From assembly GCA_001689485.1 (NCBI GenBank), contig LUJQ01000061.1, positions 1 through 64,000 on the forward strand: 64,000 bases of DNA. Reading direction: 5' to 3'. Of the stretch, positions 1 to 8,280 are shown piece after piece. The DNA is from Bacteroidales bacterium M6 (GTDB lineage: Bacteria; Bacteroidota; Bacteroidia; Bacteroidales; Muribaculaceae). Each line of letters opens with the position of its first letter. Positions within the stretch are counted from its first letter, which is position 1. The notes under the pieces were generated by a model. The model saw only the letters and a list, made by a program, of their open reading frames with translations. It searched no databases and had not been told where the DNA came from. The translations under genes were made by a program, and so were the position numbers.

Positions 1-45
1 AAAATAAGTTTAGCGGACAGTAATATTTTCTTTATAACGCTTCGG

Positions 46-1245
46 TCATTTGGCCAGGGGGAGGTCGATAGTGAACGTGGTTCCTGCACCAGGTTCGCTC
101 CGGCTCACGAATATGCGCCCCATATGGTATTGCTCGATAATACGTTTGGCCAAAGTCAGCCCAAGTCCCCATCCGCGCTTCTTGGTGGTATAGCCGGGGT
201 TGAACACCGTCTTGTGGTTTTTACGCGGAATCCCTTTCCCCGTGTCGGTTACGGTTATATGGGCTTTGTGACCTTCCTGCCTGATTTCAATGGTGATGCT
301 CCCGCTCCCTTCCATTGCGTCGACAGCATTCTTTATGAGGTTTTCCATAACCCATTCAAACAACGGGGCACACATCTTGACCTCAAGCGGCTCAGAAGCC
401 TCGGTCACCGTCAACGTGATGCGTGAAGAAATCCTGGTTGCCATATATGATGCAGCCCCGGCAATAACACTGTTCACATCGGCATTCTCCATTTTCGGCC
501 GTGACCCGATTTTGGAGAACCTCGACGCTATAGTGCTCAAACGGTTCACATCCTTGTTCATCTCACGCACGGTATCGGGATCGACACCCATCGACTGCAA
601 CAACTCCATCCAGGCCATCAGCGATGAAATCGGTGTCCCGAGCTGGTGGGCAGTCTCCTTCGACAGGCCGACCCACACCTTGTTCTGCTCCGCACGACGT
701 GTGGAATTAACCGCGAAATAAACCACAAGGATAAATGCCAGCATCACAAACAGCTGGATATAGGGGTAATAGCTCAACCTCCTCAAAAGCTTTGAATCAT
801 CATAGTAAAGATGCTGCAAATTGTCGGGTGTGATGATTATATGGATCACATTCGCCCTTTTGCGCAGATTATCGAGCTTTGCATTGAGGAAAGCCTCATT
901 GGCAGGCGATATGTAGTAAGGTGCAAGCGAATCAATAGCATCAGGCAAATCGAAATTCCTGTGTAAAAGTATATTGCCTTCGTCATCGGTAAGCAGCACA
1001 GGGATGGTGTGATTGCGTTCGATGATGCTGAAAAGGAAATCTATATCGGCACCCTGCGACGCATCCGACTGCCCTATGTCGGCAATCTGCTTAGTGGCAT
1101 CCGCCCATATCTGCATCCTTTCCCGTTCCTGTGCGGCAAGATCGCTCACAAGGTTGTTTGACACGTACAGGAAGAATGCCACCAACCCCAGGGAAACCAC
1201 CAAAAACACCACCACACCAAACCGGCGCACATCATAGATATTCAT
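46..1245 (-). CDS. Membrane sensor histidine kinase
   Basis: A 399-residue histidine kinase. The first transmembrane helix is at about residues 10-28 and the second at 161-179, with a roughly 130-residue extracytoplasmic sensor region between them. The phospho-acceptor histidine is H200 in ETAHQLGTP. The ATPase domain shows the N box (NLIKNAVDAMEG), a G1 box (DTGKGIP) and a glycine-rich lid (GWGLGLTLAKRI). I see no HAMP domain and no receiver domain. No response regulator lies beside it in the window, so the partner is unknown. It is downstream of the HAD gene on the same strand and separated from it by a repeat element that ends 14 nt before this start codon. Confidence 0.9.
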   Translation of the reverse strand: MNIYDVRRFGVVVFLVVSLGLVAFFLYVSNNLVSDLAAQERERMQIWADATKQIADIGQSDASQGADIDFLFSIIERNHTIPVLLTDDEGNILLHRNFDLPDAIDSLAPYYISPANEAFLNAKLDNLRKRANVIHIIITPDNLQHLYYDDSKLLRRLSYYPYIQLFVMLAFILVVYFAVNSTRRAEQNKVWVGLSKETAHQLGTPISSLMAWMELLQSMGVDPDTVREMNKDVNRLSTIASRFSKIGSRPKMENADVNSVIAGAASYMATRISSRITLTVTEASEPLEVKMCAPLFEWVMENLIKNAVDAMEGSGSITIEIRQEGHKAHITVTDTGKGIPRKNHKTVFNPGYTTKKRGWGLGLTLAKRIIEQYHMGRIFVSRSEPGAGTTFTIDLPLAK

Positions 1246-1259
1246 AGCAATATGTTTTA

Positions 1260-1519
1260 GAAGCTAAGAAGCTAAGAAGTTGAGAAGTTGAGAAGTTAAG
1301 ACAGTGAGAAACCGAGACTTCCGGTTCATGGAAGTTCATAACTTGCGACCCATAAACCTTATAAGTTTGATACGGATTATGAATCTTATAACTTTTATAA
1401 GCCTTGTTTTTATAACGGGCTGGTAACATACATTCTTAACTTCTTAACTTCTTAACTTCTTAACTTCTCAACTTCTTAACTTCTTAACTTCTCAACTTCT
1501 CAACTTCTCAACTTCTCAA
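1260..1519. repeat. Intergenic octamer element 1, inverted arms
   Basis: Two arrays of an 8-bp unit in opposite orientation flank a spacer of about 117 bp. The arm at 1260-1315 is seven GAAGTTGA-type units, increasingly degenerate. The arm at 1433-1519 is eleven TTCTTAAC/TTCTCAAC units. On the minus strand, the way both neighbours are read, this gives: HAD stop codon inside the first unit, GTTGAGAA units, spacer, CTTAACTT units, then the kinase start. The arms are complementary and could form a long imperfect hairpin in a read-through transcript. The spacer part at about 1403-1432 closely resembles the one in the element at 8067-8280. Confidence 0.85.
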
Positions 1520-2385
1520 AACCCCTCCCTCTCCATTACAAACTTTGGCACTGAATCCTCGGTGTTGCGGCCGATAACCACATCGGCCTCCGCCTTCACC
1601 TCGGGAAGGGCGTTTTCCATCGCCACTGCCACATCGGCAACACGCATCATGGGCAGATCGTTGAGGTTGTCGCCGAATACCACTATTTCGTCCGCGGCGG
1701 TTCTACCGGCCAGTTCTTTGACCGCATGAGCCTTCGACACCCCCGGGGCATATAGGTCGACCAGACCGGTGTCGGGCATCATTATATCAGGATACCATGC
1801 AGCCGCACAGTCCGCAACCCCGGCCAGTTCTTTTGTAACCCTCTCGACCGACCTGACCGGCCCGATTGCAAAAAACAGGGCCACATGGTTCCACCGGGTC
1901 GGCTGCTGGTCCAGATGAAAACGTTTAAGCTCCAAATGTCTGCGCTCCTGATAGAAATTGTTTTCGCGACGCGTCATAGCCGACGGATGATAAACATTCA
2001 AAAAGCTGTCGCCGCTTAGGCAATAGACAAACGGCCTGAGTTCCTCGCGGGCAAACGTGTCGCGGATACGCAATGCATCTTCCTCAGGGATAAGCTCACA
2101 ACTGTCAAAGCGGCACAAGGCCCGGTTCCACATCCCCGCCCCGGTCATCACAATAACCGGCAACGGCTGTGAAACCCCGTCACTGTCGATATAGACCGAC
2201 TGCCCTACATTACGCATCAAAGGCTGCACCGTAGCCGGTGTGCGGGCGGTAGCCGCAGTAAACATAACCCCGGCATCGGCCAGCCGTGTGAGCATCTCCG
2301 CGCTGGCATTGCTGATACGGCTGTCGCCACCCAGCAAAGTGCCGTCGAGATCGGTTACATAAAGTGTTTTTTTCTTCATATTCAC
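1516..2385 (-). CDS. Cof-type HAD hydrolase
   Basis: A 289-residue haloacid-dehalogenase superfamily phosphatase of the Cof class, which usually removes phosphate from sugar phosphates or small cofactors. Motif I is TDLDGTLL, with nucleophile D12 and acid D14. The late acidic motif is VFGDNLNDLPMM near the C terminus. The cap domain between them is typical in size. The substrate cannot be read from sequence. The start may be M1 or M3 (MNMKKKTL). The TGA stop lies within the first unit of the octamer array, so the end of the gene and the repeat overlap by four bases. Confidence 0.85.
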   Translation of the reverse strand: MNMKKKTLYVTDLDGTLLGGDSRISNASAEMLTRLADAGVMFTAATARTPATVQPLMRNVGQSVYIDSDGVSQPLPVIVMTGAGMWNRALCRFDSCELIPEEDALRIRDTFAREELRPFVYCLSGDSFLNVYHPSAMTRRENNFYQERRHLELKRFHLDQQPTRWNHVALFFAIGPVRSVERVTKELAGVADCAAAWYPDIMMPDTGLVDLYAPGVSKAHAVKELAGRTAADEIVVFGDNLNDLPMMRVADVAVAMENALPEVKAEADVVIGRNTEDSVPKFVMEREGF

Positions 2386-2507
2386 ACTACAAAACTACCC
2401 AAAATAATCCGATTCCGCAACCTTGGGTCATCTCACCCTGCAAGTTAATTTAACCAAATATTTAAAAATAGACCGAACCACAGAGGGGTAATCTTGATTT
2501 TTATTAG

Positions 2508-2515
2508 TAGCTTTG
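2508..2515 (+). promoter_or_regulatory. Candidate -7 box for the DEAD helicase
   Basis: TAGCTTTG matches the Bacteroidetes TAnnTTTG element 57 bp before the helicase start. There is no TTTG at the usual 19-21 bp upstream, so the call is tentative. Confidence 0.4.
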
Positions 2516-2571
2516 TAATGGAAACCCGCTATATGGGCAGACAGAAACAAATAAACACTACAGACTGAAAC

Positions 2572-4362
2572 ATGACATTTGAAGAATTAGGCGTAAGCGA
2601 ACCGCTGCTGCGAGCCATCGCCGACCTGGGTTTTGAAAACCCCATGCCCGTACAGGAAAAGGTTATCCCCCATCTTTTAGGCCAAGAGGGCGACGTTGTC
2701 GCACTCGCACAGACCGGCACGGGCAAAACCGCCGCATTCGGCCTGCCGGTGCTGCAGCGCGTCGATGTGTCGCTCAACGCACCACAGGCGTTAATCATAT
2801 CCCCCACCCGCGAATTATGCCTGCAAATCGCCTCCGACCTGGCCGATTTCTCAAAATACATACAGCGTCTCAGAGTAACCCCGGTCTACGGTGGCTCGAG
2901 CATACAAAGCCAGATTCGCGCACTGCGTGAAGGCTCCCAGATAATCGTGGCCACACCTGGACGCCTCATCGACCTTATCAACCGTAAGGTCGTTAATCTC
3001 GAGCATGTACACACGGTAATCCTCGACGAGGCCGACGAAATGCTCAACATGGGCTTCCTCGACTCAATCAACGAAATCCTGGAGCATGTGCCTGAAAACC
3101 GCAAAATGCTGATGTTCTCGGCAACAATGCCCCCGGAAATCGCCAAAATCGCCAAAAAGTACATGCACGACCCCGTGGAGTTCGTTATAGGCACCCGCAA
3201 CGAAGGCGCCGCCAACGTACGCCACATCTACTACATGGTCAATGCCCGCGACAAATACCTGGCGCTCAAGCGCATCGCTGACAACTCGCCCAACATCTAC
3301 GCCATCATTTTCTGCCGCACACGACGCGACACCCAGGAGGTGGCCGAAAACCTTATACGCGACGGATATAACGCCGACTCGCTCCATGGCGACCTCTCGC
3401 AACAGCAACGCGACATGGTGATGAAGAAATTCCGCGACCGCGTGATTACCATGCTCGTAGCCACCGACGTGGCCGCACGCGGCCTCGACGTCGACGACCT
3501 CACGCACGTAATCAACTACGGGCTGCCTGACGACACAGCCGTGTACACCCACCGCTCCGGCCGAACCGGGCGTGCGGGGAAAACCGGCGTGTCAATCGCC
3601 ATCATGCACTCACGCGAAAAAGGGAAACTGCGCGAAATCGAGCGCATTATAGGCAAAACATTCGAACGCAAGGAAGTGCCTACCCCCGAGCATATCATCG
3701 AAAAGCAGCTCTTCTCGCTGGCCGACCGCATCGAACGTGTCGAGGTCGACGACAACGAAATGGAGAAATACCTGCCGGGGGTGATGAAGAAACTCGGATG
3801 GCTCACATCCGAGGACCTCATCAAACGTGTGCTTTCCCTCGAATTCCACCGGCTGCTCGAATATTATAAGGACGCTCCAAAAATCGACTTCATCGACGAA
3901 AAACCCCGACGGGAAAAGAAAGGAGATAAAGAGAGAAAGGGTCGCCGCGATTCTGAACCGCGCAATGACGAGGATAAGGACCGCCGCACCGCATCCAAGG
4001 GGATGGAACGCGTCTATATCAACGTTGGCAAACGCGACGGGTTCTTTGCAGGCAACCTTATCGAAGTGCTCAACACATTCGTGCCGGGAAAACGCGTGGA
4101 TGTGGGCCGCATCGACCTCCTGCCATCCTATTCACTGTTCGATGTGAAGAAATCCGATGCCAAACGCATTGTCGGCTCTCTCAAAGGCGCCGATTTCATG
4201 GGCAAACGCCTGTTCTCCGAAATCGCCAGCCAGGATAAGGATTATGCCAAGGCTTCCACACGGCGCTCCAAAGAGCGAAACAACCAATTCGAAGATTCAA
4301 ACGACCCATACGACGCATTCGAGGTATTCAAGAAAAAATCGCGTCGCAAAGGTAAAAAATAA
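2572..4362 (+). CDS. DEAD-box RNA helicase with DbpA-type RNA-binding domain
   Basis: A 596-residue ATP-dependent RNA helicase. The Q motif opens the protein (MTFEELGVSEPLL). The other motifs are AQTGTGKT at 46-53, PTREL, DEAD at 152-155, SAT at 183-185 and HRSGRTGR at 327-334. A charged linker is followed by a DbpA/CsdA-type RNA-binding domain at about 484-560 and a basic tail ending in KKKSRRKGKK. This layout resembles cold-shock or ribosome-assembly helicases of the DeaD/CsdA group. Which substrate it acts on is inference. The gene stands alone, with a hairpin just after the stop codon. Confidence 0.95.
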   Translation: MTFEELGVSEPLLRAIADLGFENPMPVQEKVIPHLLGQEGDVVALAQTGTGKTAAFGLPVLQRVDVSLNAPQALIISPTRELCLQIASDLADFSKYIQRLRVTPVYGGSSIQSQIRALREGSQIIVATPGRLIDLINRKVVNLEHVHTVILDEADEMLNMGFLDSINEILEHVPENRKMLMFSATMPPEIAKIAKKYMHDPVEFVIGTRNEGAANVRHIYYMVNARDKYLALKRIADNSPNIYAIIFCRTRRDTQEVAENLIRDGYNADSLHGDLSQQQRDMVMKKFRDRVITMLVATDVAARGLDVDDLTHVINYGLPDDTAVYTHRSGRTGRAGKTGVSIAIMHSREKGKLREIERIIGKTFERKEVPTPEHIIEKQLFSLADRIERVEVDDNEMEKYLPGVMKKLGWLTSEDLIKRVLSLEFHRLLEYYKDAPKIDFIDEKPRREKKGDKERKGRRDSEPRNDEDKDRRTASKGMERVYINVGKRDGFFAGNLIEVLNTFVPGKRVDVGRIDLLPSYSLFDVKKSDAKRIVGSLKGADFMGKRLFSEIASQDKDYAKASTRRSKERNNQFEDSNDPYDAFEVFKKKSRRKGKK

Positions 4363-4376
4363 TCCAGCAGAGGTTC

Positions 4377-4401
4377 AAAGGGGTAGACAAACTACCCCTT
4401 T
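4377..4401 (+). terminator. Hairpin after the helicase gene
   Basis: A perfect 10-bp stem (AAAGGGGTAG pairing with CTACCCCTTT) with a 5-nt loop lies 15 nt after the helicase stop. It is followed by C-rich sequence, not a U tract, so it may be an mRNA end-stabilising or processing structure and not an intrinsic terminator. Confidence 0.45.
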
Positions 4402-4427
4402 GCCCCCCTGGCCACCTCCCTTGAACT

Positions 4428-5060
4428 ATGAGAACCAAACTGATAATGATTCTGACGGCGGTTGCCACCATGCCCGCAGCCGGGGCGCTTACCGCCTCGC
4501 AGGCTTTTATTGACGCCCCGGTGAATGTGTTCCCGACAATCGACCGCCTCACGCGGCTTGATATGATTGACTATTTCAACAGCGGGTCGCAAAAACCGTC
4601 GAAAAACAGTTTCAAGGGAGATTGCCGCATACTCACGGCTTCCGAAAGCCAGATTACAGTTTCCACCTCGGAGGTGTCGGAAGTGTCACTCTCGCTGATT
4701 CCGCAAAAATCCGACACCATCATAATGGTGATAACAACCCTGAAAACCCCAGCCGACGACAGTAACGCCAAATTCTACACATCGGCCTGGAAGGAAATTG
4801 ACAAAGGGCTGTTTCTCGTTCCCCAGCTCGACGACTGGGTCATGCCGGAAGCACGCAACAGGAAGGACGAGCTTGAAAGCCTGTGCCCCTTTATGCTGGC
4901 ACGGTTCACCTATGAGCCTGAATCAGGCGTAATGACCCTCACCAACAATGTCAGCACCCTCCTCCCCGAAGAAGCCACGTCATGGGCAGGTGATGCCTTG
5001 AAAAGCAAGCTTACATACCGTTGGGACGGGAAGAAAATGGTCAAGGTAAACGACAAATGA
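4428..5060 (+). CDS. DUF3256 family exported protein
   Basis: A 210-residue protein with an N-terminal signal peptide of about 20 residues ending near AAGALTA. The mature region, with ASQAFIDAPVNVFPTIDRLTR near its start and strongly beta-rich sequence after it, matches my memory of DUF3256, a family largely confined to Bacteroidales. Its function is not known. It sits 65 bp after the helicase and 109 bp before xseA, all on the same strand, so it could be co-transcribed with either. Confidence 0.7.
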   Translation: MRTKLIMILTAVATMPAAGALTASQAFIDAPVNVFPTIDRLTRLDMIDYFNSGSQKPSKNSFKGDCRILTASESQITVSTSEVSEVSLSLIPQKSDTIIMVITTLKTPADDSNAKFYTSAWKEIDKGLFLVPQLDDWVMPEARNRKDELESLCPFMLARFTYEPESGVMTLTNNVSTLLPEEATSWAGDALKSKLTYRWDGKKMVKVNDK

Positions 5061-5169
5061 CCCTACGGCTTTTCCAAAGCCTGTCGGTTGCTGTTCAGGC
5101 AACGAAGCTACATAGGCTTCGACATTTTGGTTCAGTCGGCTTATTTCACATGGTTCAAACATCATTTTC

Positions 5170-6483
5170 ATGCAAACCAACTCCTTATCGCTCCTCGAAC
5201 TGACCCGGCTCGTGGCTTCGCTTGTGCAACGACCCGAGACACAGAACGTATGGGTCACCGCCGAGCTGTCAGACGTTGCCGTTCGTGGCGGCCATTGCTA
5301 CATGGAACTGCTGCAGAAGGACGAACGCGGGTTACAGGTGGCCAAGGCACGCGGGGTTATATGGGCAAGCAACTTCCCACGGATTGACGCGGAATTTTTT
5401 GCAGCCACAGGCCAGCGGTTCGCCACCGGGCTGAAAGTGATGTTGCGCGTGTCGGCGTCGATGCACCCCGTCTATGGTTTTTCGCTGGTTGTCACAGCCG
5501 TAAACCCCGACTATACGATGGGCGACCTCATGCGTCGCAGGCGCGAAATCCTTGAGCGCCTGCAACGGGAGGGGATTCTCGAACTTAACCGCCAGCTGCA
5601 ATGGCCTGCAGTGCCTCAACGCATCGCCGTGGTATCGGCCGAAGGAGCCGCAGGCTATGGCGACTTCATGAACCAACTCTACCATAACCCTGCGAGACTA
5701 AGGTTCAAAACGCGGTTATATCCCGCCGTAATGCAGGGCACATCCGCCCCACGCTCCATCATCAGCGCGCTGGAATGCATCGCAGCGGAAGCCGATATGT
5801 GGGACGGCGTGGTGATTATACGCGGAGGCGGCGCCACTTCCGACCTACAGGCATTCGAGGACTACGAACTGGCTGCCAACGTAGCCCAATTCCCCCTCCC
5901 CATTGCCATCGGAATCGGCCATGAACGCGACATAACTGTACTCGACTGGGTTGCGAACAAACGCCTGAAAACCCCCACGGCCGTGGCCGAATGGCTGGTG
6001 TCAACGGGGGAAAACGCGCTCGGCTTCCTTATGACCGTAGGGAACCGTATCCTGCAACTGGCATCCGAAAGGCTTTCAGGCAATAAAGAGCAGCTTGCGC
6101 ACGCCGAAGGACTGCTGCCCGTGGCTGCATGCAACGCCCTCGAACGGGCAGGTGCCAGATTGAGAAATGCAGCAATCGCCCTGTCGGGAATCAGCGGACG
6201 GAGGCTACACCCGCAGCTTACACGCCTCGACATGACATTACAAGCCGTTAAAGAAGCCACACGCAACAGGTTGCAAAGGACAAACAGCCGTCTCGATGCA
6301 GCCGCGTCGTTGCTCGATGCCCTCTCCCCTATGGCAACCTTGAAACGCGGCTACACCATAACGCGTATCGACGGCCATGCCGTAACCTCAGCCTCGCAAC
6401 TCCAACCGGGAGCCATCATCGAGACCATCTTCCCCGACGGCACGGCAACCTCAGAAATCAAAACCGTAACAAACAAGTCGTAA
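5170..6483 (+). CDS. xseA: Exodeoxyribonuclease VII large subunit
   Basis: The catalytic subunit of exonuclease VII, which degrades single-stranded DNA to oligonucleotides from both ends. The 437-residue length is normal. An N-terminal OB-fold (residues about 1-100, with VWVTAELSDV and GHCYMELL) binds DNA. The nuclease domain contains AVVSAEGAAGYGDF, RGGGATSDLQAFEDYELA and GIGHERD. A long coiled-coil region follows, and the end has the KRGYTITRIDG element typical of the family. xseB follows 19 bp downstream. Confidence 0.95.
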   Translation: MQTNSLSLLELTRLVASLVQRPETQNVWVTAELSDVAVRGGHCYMELLQKDERGLQVAKARGVIWASNFPRIDAEFFAATGQRFATGLKVMLRVSASMHPVYGFSLVVTAVNPDYTMGDLMRRRREILERLQREGILELNRQLQWPAVPQRIAVVSAEGAAGYGDFMNQLYHNPARLRFKTRLYPAVMQGTSAPRSIISALECIAAEADMWDGVVIIRGGGATSDLQAFEDYELAANVAQFPLPIAIGIGHERDITVLDWVANKRLKTPTAVAEWLVSTGENALGFLMTVGNRILQLASERLSGNKEQLAHAEGLLPVAACNALERAGARLRNAAIALSGISGRRLHPQLTRLDMTLQAVKEATRNRLQRTNSRLDAAASLLDALSPMATLKRGYTITRIDGHAVTSASQLQPGAIIETIFPDGTATSEIKTVTNKS

Positions 6484-6502
6484 ATATTATCAAGCACCAA
6501 AC

Positions 6503-6706
6503 ATGACACCGGTAAAAGACCTCACCTATACGCAGGCTATAACAGAGTTGGAAAGCATCCTCCGCACAATGCAAAGCGATGAATGCGACATCGACCGCCT
6601 GGCAGCCCTCACACGCCGTGCAACAGAACTGATTGCGGAATGCCGCTCACGCCTCGTCGCAACCGACGAAGAACTTAAGGCAATCCTCGCAGACCTGGAA
6701 AAATAA
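6503..6706 (+). CDS. xseB: Exodeoxyribonuclease VII small subunit
   Basis: A 67-residue helical protein matching the small subunit of exonuclease VII: YTQAITELESILRTMQ, then an acidic pair of residues, then a second helix ending ELKAILADLEK. Several small subunits coat the coiled-coil arm of XseA and keep the nuclease soluble and specific. It follows xseA with a 19-bp gap in one operon. A bidirectional hairpin terminator starts 16 bp after its stop. Confidence 0.93.
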   Translation: MTPVKDLTYTQAITELESILRTMQSDECDIDRLAALTRRATELIAECRSRLVATDEELKAILADLEK

Positions 6707-6721
6707 ATAAGCCGTAAAAAC

Positions 6722-6798
6722 AATTCGGTGTGCCAAAATATTGAATTTTGGCACACCGAATTTGTTTTCGCCCGGATGGAGGGGGTGCTGTCAGAATG
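6722..6798. terminator. Bidirectional terminator with conserved flank, copy 1
   Basis: A near-perfect long stem at 6722-6762 (AATTCGGTGTGCCAAAAT pairing with its complement around TTG) separates the convergent xseB and M16 genes. U-rich sequence flanks it on both strands. On the side of the minus-strand gene it carries the flank CTGACAGCACCC...CCGGGCGAAAA (6765-6798), which recurs in the terminators at 55374-55450 and 60289-60366. Confidence 0.75.
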
Positions 6799-6816
6799 GT
6801 GATATGAGGCAGCCTT

Positions 6817-8049
6817 TCAACCTGCCCTATACACCAACGTCATCTCGTGCAATGGATTGAATATCTCACAGGCTGCATCCCTAACCGAAGCAGGGGTCAG
6901 CGACATGTAAGGCTCCATAAACCTGTTGGCATCCTCACCGTGCATCTCGGCATGTGCAAGAGTCTGGGCTACTGACAGATAATTCAACAACGAGAACGTC
7001 CTGCTCGATTCAAGCCTGTTAATGCAACGCTGCAACTCCCGTTGCGGCACCTCCTCTTCACACAATCTCCGCAACTCCCCACGGATAGCCTCGATGGCCT
7101 TCTGCTCAGTTGCCCGGTCATCTCCCCGAAGTTTGGCATTGATGGTAAACAACCCGGGTTCTTCACTACCCTGTATCGCGGCATCTACCTCTGTAAACAG
7201 GTCGGTTTCAAGAAGCAACCTCCGATAAAAACGGCTTGACTTCCCATTGGCTAGTATATCGCTCAGAATATCCGCCGCAAAATATCCCATCTCCCCATAT
7301 TGTGCCATCGGGTAAGCGATGTTGAGCGCGGTCTGAGGCACATTGCCCGACATTTCAACAAACCGTGGGGAATCAGGCAGTGGCTCATTGGCATACAGAC
7401 GGGGTGCAATATCCCTCCTCGGGATGCTGCCATACCATTTCTCCACCAATTCACGCAAAAGACCGAATTCCACATTGCCGCAAACGGCAAGCACTGCGTT
7501 ATTAGGCGCATAATGGGAATAGAACCAACTGCGCACATCATCAGGCACCACTTTTTCGATATGGCTGAATTCCTTGCCTATCACAGGAAACCTGTAAGGG
7601 TGCGACTTATAGGCCATGTTGCGGAAGGCATGCTCCATGTCGCCATACGGGCGGTTGAGACACACCTGTTTGAATTCCTCGATAACGACGCTCTGCTGCA
7701 CTGCCAGTGATTTTTCAGAAAATCCCAGTTGCAGCATGCGGTCGCTTTCAAGCCACAATGCCGTTTCTATATTCACGGCAGGCAGGATGTCGTAGAAATT
7801 CGTAAAATCGTTGGAAGTCCAGGCATTCGACACACCTCCGGCAGCCGACAGTTCCCCGTCGAAATCTTCAACGTTGACCGAGCCGCCGAACATCAGATGC
7901 TCGAAAAGGTGAGCCATCCCGGTAAGCTCAGGGTGCTCGTCGCGCGCCCCGACATTATAGAGCGTGTTCACCGCCACCATCGCCGTAGCCTTGTCACGGC
8001 AATGCACCACCCGCAGCCCGTTATCCAGCTCAAACCTGTTTATCTCCAT
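6817..8049 (-). CDS. M16 family zinc peptidase
   Basis: A 410-residue single-unit M16 metallopeptidase (insulinase/processing-peptidase type). The inverted zinc motif HLFEH is at 47-51 and the distal glutamate is in VVIEEF near 124. The catalytic residues are present, so this is the active type of subunit. I start it at MEINRFEL. The longer open frame upstream only reads through the octamer array (repeated NFLVSQLL-like residues) and is not credible. There is no signal peptide, which suggests a cytoplasmic or periplasm-facing role that cannot be decided here. The cyclophilin gene lies upstream on the same strand, across the second octamer element. Confidence 0.9.
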   Translation of the reverse strand: MEINRFELDNGLRVVHCRDKATAMVAVNTLYNVGARDEHPELTGMAHLFEHLMFGGSVNVEDFDGELSAAGGVSNAWTSNDFTNFYDILPAVNIETALWLESDRMLQLGFSEKSLAVQQSVVIEEFKQVCLNRPYGDMEHAFRNMAYKSHPYRFPVIGKEFSHIEKVVPDDVRSWFYSHYAPNNAVLAVCGNVEFGLLRELVEKWYGSIPRRDIAPRLYANEPLPDSPRFVEMSGNVPQTALNIAYPMAQYGEMGYFAADILSDILANGKSSRFYRRLLLETDLFTEVDAAIQGSEEPGLFTINAKLRGDDRATEQKAIEAIRGELRRLCEEEVPQRELQRCINRLESSRTFSLLNYLSVAQTLAHAEMHGEDANRFMEPYMSLTPASVRDAACEIFNPLHEMTLVYRAG

Positions 8050-8066
8050 AGAATATGGTAATTTTA

Positions 8067-8280
8067 GAAGTTGAGAAGTTAAGAAGTTGAGAAGTTGAGA
8101 AACTAGGAAATTGAGAAGTTGAGAAACCAGGAAGTTGAGAAACCAGGAAGTTGAGAACTTCAATTCATCTTTACAACTTATAAACCACTCTATATTTTGT
8201 AAAAATGATAAATCTTGTTTTATAATAGGCAGGTACCAGGCATTCTTAACTTCTTAACTTCTTAACTTCTCAACTTCTCA
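8067..8280. repeat. Intergenic octamer element 2, inverted arms
   Basis: The same architecture as the element at 1260-1519. Twelve GAAGTTGA-type units lie at 8067-8162, an 80-bp spacer at 8163-8242, and about five TTCTTAAC/TTCTCAAC units at 8243-8280. Read on the minus strand, the cyclophilin TGA stop is inside the first unit and the M16 start follows 17 nt after the last unit. The spacer end CTTGTTTTATAATAGGCAGG, then TACC and CATT, aligns with element 1 (CTTGTTTTTATAACGGGCTGG...), so these are copies of one element. Confidence 0.85.

Noticed and set aside
1232..1429. 65-residue minus-strand ORF in octamer element 1
   Set aside because: It is made of read-through of repeat units and spacer, with no recognisable domain and no own promoter.
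1433..1519. CRISPR-like array
   Set aside because: Units are 7-8 bp with no unique spacers between them and no cas genes; these are short tandem arrays.
8050..8163. Longer start of the M16 peptidase
   Set aside because: The extra 38 residues are translated octamer repeats; the family domain starts at MEINRFEL.
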